Assembly: GCF_041438805.1 (NCBI RefSeq)
Contig: NZ_CP109190.1
Span: 4,588,001 to 4,652,000, forward strand
Source of the DNA: Streptomyces sp. NBC_01707
GTDB lineage: Bacteria; Actinomycetota; Actinomycetes; Streptomycetales; Streptomycetaceae
Direction: 5' to 3'
DNA: 64,000 bases
Made by a program: the position numbers and the translations under genes. Below are positions 60,509-64,000 of the stretch, one piece after another. The first letter of the stretch is position 1; each line of letters starts with the position of its first letter. The notes beneath the pieces were generated by a model. That model saw only the letters and a program-made list of their open reading frames with translations. It did no database searches and was not told the origin of the DNA.

Positions 60509-61917
60509 GCGCGAACGACGACGGGAACGGGTGCGAGGGCAACGGGCGCGACGACGAGGCGCAGGGCGCACGGCGCATACCGGGACCGCGGGCCGCCGCG
60601 GACGACTTCGACCTCGACGCCGTACCACTGCCTGCCCCGCGCACCGACCCCACACAGCAGAGGGAACCGGCGCCCGAAGCGGAGGAGCCCACGGCTGAAC
60701 CGGCGGTGCCGGCGGAGCCCACGGGACGTACGGCACCCATGGAAGCCACGGCACCACCCGCCCTGGCGGCCTCGCCTGCCCTGGTGCTCCCCCACCGCGT
60801 CCTCAAGTCCCTCCTCGGCGCATGGGCCCTCGCCGCCTGCTCCGCCGAGGAGACCGAAGCCGTCGAGGCGCACCTCACCGAGTGCGCCGCCTGTGCGGAC
60901 GAGGCGCTCCGGCTGCGCGACGCGGTCGGCCTGCTGCACACCGACGGCAGCCTGGACCTCGATCCGATGCTGCGCTCCCGGGTGCTCGACGCCTGCCTGA
61001 GCCGCCGTCCGGCCGACATCCCGGTGCCCGACTGGGCCGCTCCGTACGACGCGGAGACCGCCCGGCTCGATGCGCTGCTCCGGGACATCGGCAGCTCGGA
61101 GTGGCACGCGCCGGTGCGGCTGAAGTGGTTCGAGCGTGAGCGGGCGGTCAACCGGAAGACGACCGTCGCCGGCGTGATCGGCCATCTCATGACCGTCGAC
61201 GGACTGGTCAGCACGGCCCTCGGCCTGGACGATCCGCTCGGCGACGCCGCCGGCGGACGGGGCGGGAGCGACTCCGCCCCGGGCCGCGCCCTCTCCCCCG
61301 GAGCGCGCACCGAGGCCTACTGGTCGGCTGCCCGGCGCCCGCCCACCCGCGCCGTCCGCGTGCCCTGGCGCGAGCAGAGCCACGCCCTCATCCGCACGGC
61401 GTCCTTCGCCGGCCGCGCGGTCGCCGAGCTCTCCGTCTCGTACGGGGACTTCGCCCTTCCGCTGCAGGACTCCATGCTGGACCGCGCCTTCGAGTGCTGG
61501 GTGCACGGCGGCGACATCGCGGACGCGGTCGACTATCCGTACGAGGCCCCGTCGGCCGCCCATCTCCACCGGATGATCGACCTGGCCGCGCGGCTCCTCC
61601 CGGCCGTCCTCGCCGGACGTCGCCGGGCCGGGCTCGCGGGGCCCGCCCGCCACCTGGTGACGGCCGGTTCGCCGGGCCGCTCGCTCCATCTGGAGATCGA
61701 GGGCTCGGGCGGCGGCGACTGGTACATCGCGCTGGACTCCCCGGCCGCGCTCGGCTCACCCGCCCACGCGGTCGCGCAGGTGGCGCTGGACGGCGCCGAG
61801 TTCTGCCAGCTGGTCGCGGGCCATGTGCCGCCCGTCGAGGCGGCGGCCGGTCAGGAGGGCGACCGCGAGGCGATCCGCGATGTCCTGTTCGCCGCGGCGT
61901 CCCTCAGCCGCCTCTGA
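60505..61917 (+). CDS. Zinc-finger anti-sigma factor fused to a mycothiol-dependent (MDMPI) domain
   Basis: A 470-residue protein. The N-terminal 80 residues are disordered and Pro/Glu/Ala-rich. A zinc-binding anti-sigma domain with EAHLTECAACADEAL (His-x3-Cys-x2-Cys) follows. The rest carries a domain resembling mycothiol-dependent maleylpyruvate isomerases (WFERERAVNRKTTVAGVIGHLMTVDGLVSTALG, FECWVHGGDIADAV). The GTG start overlaps the sigma stop (60505-60508). The coupling and zinc finger point to control of the upstream sigma factor, perhaps redox- or thiol-linked through the mycothiol-type domain; the latter is inferred. Confidence 0.88.
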   Translation: MSANDDGNGCEGNGRDDEAQGARRIPGPRAAADDFDLDAVPLPAPRTDPTQQREPAPEAEEPTAEPAVPAEPTGRTAPMEATAPPALAASPALVLPHRVLKSLLGAWALAACSAEETEAVEAHLTECAACADEALRLRDAVGLLHTDGSLDLDPMLRSRVLDACLSRRPADIPVPDWAAPYDAETARLDALLRDIGSSEWHAPVRLKWFERERAVNRKTTVAGVIGHLMTVDGLVSTALGLDDPLGDAAGGRGGSDSAPGRALSPGARTEAYWSAARRPPTRAVRVPWREQSHALIRTASFAGRAVAELSVSYGDFALPLQDSMLDRAFECWVHGGDIADAVDYPYEAPSAAHLHRMIDLAARLLPAVLAGRRRAGLAGPARHLVTAGSPGRSLHLEIEGSGGGDWYIALDSPAALGSPAHAVAQVALDGAEFCQLVAGHVPPVEAAAGQEGDREAIRDVLFAAASLSRL

Positions 61918-61960
61918 GCCGTACCGCACGCAGCAGCCGCCGGCCCGAACCGCCGGCGCG

Positions 61961-62839
61961 CTACGCGAAGATCACCGTGCGGCGGCCGTTGAGCAGGATG
62001 CGGCGCTCCGCGTGCCACTTCACCGCGCGGGCCAGCGCCTGGCACTCCACATCGCGCCCGATGGCGACCAGCTCGTCCGGCGTCACACCGTGCCCGACCC
62101 GCTCGACCTCCTGCTCGATGATCGGCCCCTCGTCGAGGTCGGCGGTCACGTAGTGCGCCGTCGCACCGATCAGCTTCACCCCGCGCGCGTGCGCCTGGTG
62201 GTACGGCTTCGCGCCCTTGAAGCTGGGCAGGAAGGAGTGGTGGATGTTGATGATCCGGCCGCTGAGCTGCTTGCACAGATCGTCCGAGAGGACCTGCATG
62301 TAGCGGGCGAGGACGACCAGCTCGACGTTCTCCGCGCGCACCAGCTCCAGCAGCTGCGCCTCGGCCTCCGCCTTGTTGTCCTTGGTGACCGGGATGTGCC
62401 GGAACGGGATGTCGTACGAGGCGACGAGTTCGGCGAAGTCCGTGTGGTTGGAGACGACGGCCGCGATCTCGACCGGCAGCGCCCCGATACTGGCGCGGAA
62501 GAGAAGATCGTTGAGGCAGTGGCCGAACTTGCTGACCATCAGCACGACCCGCATGCGTTCCGACGACCGGTGGATCTGCCACTCCATCCGGAACGAGTCC
62601 CCGACGGCGGCGAAGCTGGCCCGCAGCTTCTCCACGGTCACCGGCGCGTCCGCCGAGAAGTGGACGCGCATGAAGAAGAGACCCGTGTCGTGGTCACCGA
62701 ACTGCTGACTGTCCTCGATGTTGCAGCCGGTCATGAAGAGATAACTCGACACGGCGTGCACGATGCCCTGTCTGTCCGGGCACGAGAGGGTGAGGACGTA
62801 CTGATCGGGAACGGTCTCAGCAGGCTGCGGCGCGGTCAT
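61961..62839 (-). CDS. purU: Formyltetrahydrofolate deformylase
   Basis: A 292-residue enzyme with an N-terminal ACT domain (YVLTLSCPDRQGIVHAVSSYL) and a C-terminal formyltransferase domain. It has the catalytic IINIHHSFLPSFKGAKPYHQA and the conserved Asp in HYVTADLDEGPIIEQ. It hydrolyses 10-formyl-THF to THF and formate, balancing one-carbon pools for purine synthesis. It is convergent with the anti-sigma gene and stands alone. Family and length fit PurU fully. Confidence 0.96.
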   Translation of the reverse strand: MTAPQPAETVPDQYVLTLSCPDRQGIVHAVSSYLFMTGCNIEDSQQFGDHDTGLFFMRVHFSADAPVTVEKLRASFAAVGDSFRMEWQIHRSSERMRVVLMVSKFGHCLNDLLFRASIGALPVEIAAVVSNHTDFAELVASYDIPFRHIPVTKDNKAEAEAQLLELVRAENVELVVLARYMQVLSDDLCKQLSGRIINIHHSFLPSFKGAKPYHQAHARGVKLIGATAHYVTADLDEGPIIEQEVERVGHGVTPDELVAIGRDVECQALARAVKWHAERRILLNGRRTVIFA

Positions 62840-62867
62840 GTCCGTAGCGTGCCATACCGACCACGGT

Positions 62868-63365
62868 TCAGGCGGTCCTGGTCATGATGCGGAGCACGTC
62901 CAGTGAACGTGGCGGAACGTCCGGGTCCTCGCCGTCGTTCGTGGCGAGCAGCACATGGGCCTCACGGGCGGCCCGCACGGCCTCCGGCCAGCCGTGGTGC
63001 TCCAGATACGCGGAGACGGGAGCGTCGGCGCCGATCTGGTGCATGATGCGCAGCACCCGCAGCACGGCGACGTCGACGAGAGCGGCCTCGCCGGAGTCGC
63101 GGAAGACCGTCCCGACGTACTTCTCGGCGGACCAGTTGTCCAGCCAGGTGTCCTCGACCAGGCGGTACACGGCGTCGGTGACGTCGCCGTACCCTTCCCG
63201 GCCGGCCAGCCAGCACTCGTGGTGGAAGACGGGGTCGGAGAGCATGTGCAGCGCCGAGCGCACGTTGCTGCGCCAGCGCCACCAAGGAACGTCATTGAGC
63301 GGCATGCCGCCCATGGTGGAGGAGCGACGGCCGCGACGGGAAGTGTTCTCCGAACCTTGCTGCAC
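62868..63365 (-). CDS. Conserved hypothetical protein
   Basis: A 165-residue soluble protein with a Trp-rich start (NDVPWWRWRSNVRSALHMLSD) and helix-rich body (ECWLAGREGYGDVTDAVYRLVEDTWLDNWSAEKYVGTVFRDSGEAALVD...). I do not recognise a named family; it looks like a conserved streptomycete protein. The start is uncertain: GTG 63365, ATG 63314 or ATG 63305 (MPLNDVPWW) are all in frame, with no clear ribosome-binding site. It lies 28 bases upstream of purU on the same strand and may be co-transcribed with it. Confidence 0.75.
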   Translation of the reverse strand: MQQGSENTSRRGRRSSTMGGMPLNDVPWWRWRSNVRSALHMLSDPVFHHECWLAGREGYGDVTDAVYRLVEDTWLDNWSAEKYVGTVFRDSGEAALVDVAVLRVLRIMHQIGADAPVSAYLEHHGWPEAVRAAREAHVLLATNDGEDPDVPPRSLDVLRIMTRTA

Positions 63366-63476
63366 GGTTGTCGATCGTACGTTCCCTGCAGCCGGGCACG
63401 CATCGGCCCCCGCAATTCACTTCGATGTCACCGAGCGTTGAGCGAAGCACACATCTGCGTTACCCGGGGCGCGGAA

Positions 63477-64000
63477 ATGTTCATGCCCATGACCGGATGG
63501 CGACGCCTCACCTCCCCCCGTCCCTACAAATTCCTCACATGTACGGCGGCGGTCGGGGCTTTGCTGATGACCGGCTGCGGCGTGCTCCCTGGGGCCTCGG
63601 GGGACTCCAGGGAGCCCGTCACCGTCATGACCTGGGCCCCCAACGGTTCCACCGGCCCCGACGCCGCGAACATGGCCGGCATGACCGCCATGGCACGGGC
63701 GTACGCGCGCTGGGTGAACAACAACGGCGGGATCGACGGCCACAAGCTGCTCGTCGTCACGTGCAACGAGGGCGACACCTCGGTCGGAGCGGGGAACTGC
63801 GCCCGGCAGGCGGTCAAGAAGAAGGCGGTCGCGGTCGTCGGCTCGTACAGCCGGCACGGTCAGGCCTTCATGGCGCCGCTGGAGGTCGCCGGGATCCCGT
63901 ACATCGGCGGCTACGGAGCCTCCGAGGAGGAGTTCAGCAGCTACGACTCGTACCCGGTCAACGGCGGCCAGCCGGCGCTCCTCGCGGGCAACGCCAAGCA
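63477..64000 (+). CDS. ABC-transporter substrate-binding lipoprotein, partial
   Basis: The frame is open to the right edge (174 codons). An N-terminal region with a positive patch and hydrophobic core ends in the lipobox LMTGC, so the mature protein is a lipoprotein anchored outside the membrane. The rest (VTVMTWAPNGSTGPDAANMA..., ARAYARWVNNNGGIDGHKL, GNCARQAVKKKAVAVVGSYS) is a type I periplasmic-binding fold of the branched-chain amino acid (LivJ-like) class. Starts at 63477, 63483 and 63489 are all possible. It is divergent from the hypothetical gene and incomplete. Confidence 0.85.
   Translation, partial: MFMPMTGWRRLTSPRPYKFLTCTAAVGALLMTGCGVLPGASGDSREPVTVMTWAPNGSTGPDAANMAGMTAMARAYARWVNNNGGIDGHKLLVVTCNEGDTSVGAGNCARQAVKKKAVAVVGSYSRHGQAFMAPLEVAGIPYIGGYGASEEEFSSYDSYPVNGGQPALLAGNAK

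Overview
The window is chromosomal DNA from a Streptomyces-type actinomycete. GC is very high with strong GC in third codon positions. GTG starts and GTGA/ATGA gene overlaps are common. The gene set is also characteristic: nuo, the futalosine menaquinone genes mqnA and mqnC, and afsR/afsS/afsK. Every call comes from reading the sequence; no database search was run.

Layout. 1-800: the start of the nuo (complex I) operon on the minus strand (nuoA, partial nuoB) with a Rex-like operator upstream. 1445-2254: a secreted NlpC/P60 peptidoglycan hydrolase with a Crp-type site far upstream. 2800-12761: a menaquinone block with a geranylgeranyl-reductase-family flavoprotein, menG, mqnC and mqnA. It is interleaved with a zinc-ribbon membrane protein, a degenerate amidohydrolase-like protein and a receptor-type Ser/Thr kinase. 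13116-14314: a cold-shock protein with a structured leader, then a MerR regulator. 15869-28752: the AfsK/AfsR/AfsS secondary-metabolism signalling locus (afsR, afsS, afsK, probable kbpA). Lipid-catabolic genes (FadD3-like ligase, Ltp, DUF35 protein, crotonase) lie between afsS and afsK. 29049: a TetR regulator. 33005-36548: small core genes (DUF805, pdxH, htpX, pspAB, DUF1707). 43566-48151: two MFS transporters, small membrane proteins and a GlxA-type AraC regulator. 58615-63476: EF-hand protein, STAS anti-anti-sigma factor, ECF-like sigma factor with a coupled zinc-finger anti-sigma factor, purU and a hypothetical gene. The window ends inside an ABC-transporter solute-binding lipoprotein.

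Main observation. About twenty genes for degrading some acyl-CoA-activated compound are spread from 14.4 to 58.5 kb: acyl-CoA dehydrogenases, Ltp/DUF35 pairs, crotonases, three kinds of acyl-CoA ligase, amidohydrolases, an SDR, a zinc alcohol dehydrogenase, a flavin reductase, a cyclase-family hydrolase and an F420-type reductase. Nearly every transcription unit among them carries a 15-bp palindrome, CTGACG-N3-CGTCAG or a close variant, just upstream of its first gene. I count eleven copies. I found no intact copy upstream of the interleaved core genes. This looks like one scattered regulon under a single dimeric repressor. The only TetR-family gene in the window (29049-29696) is the natural candidate. 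The composition (FadD3-like ligase, Ltp+DUF35, adjacent acyl-CoA dehydrogenase pairs) resembles actinobacterial steroid or polycyclic-isoprenoid degradation, but ring-opening and uptake genes of that pathway are not present here.
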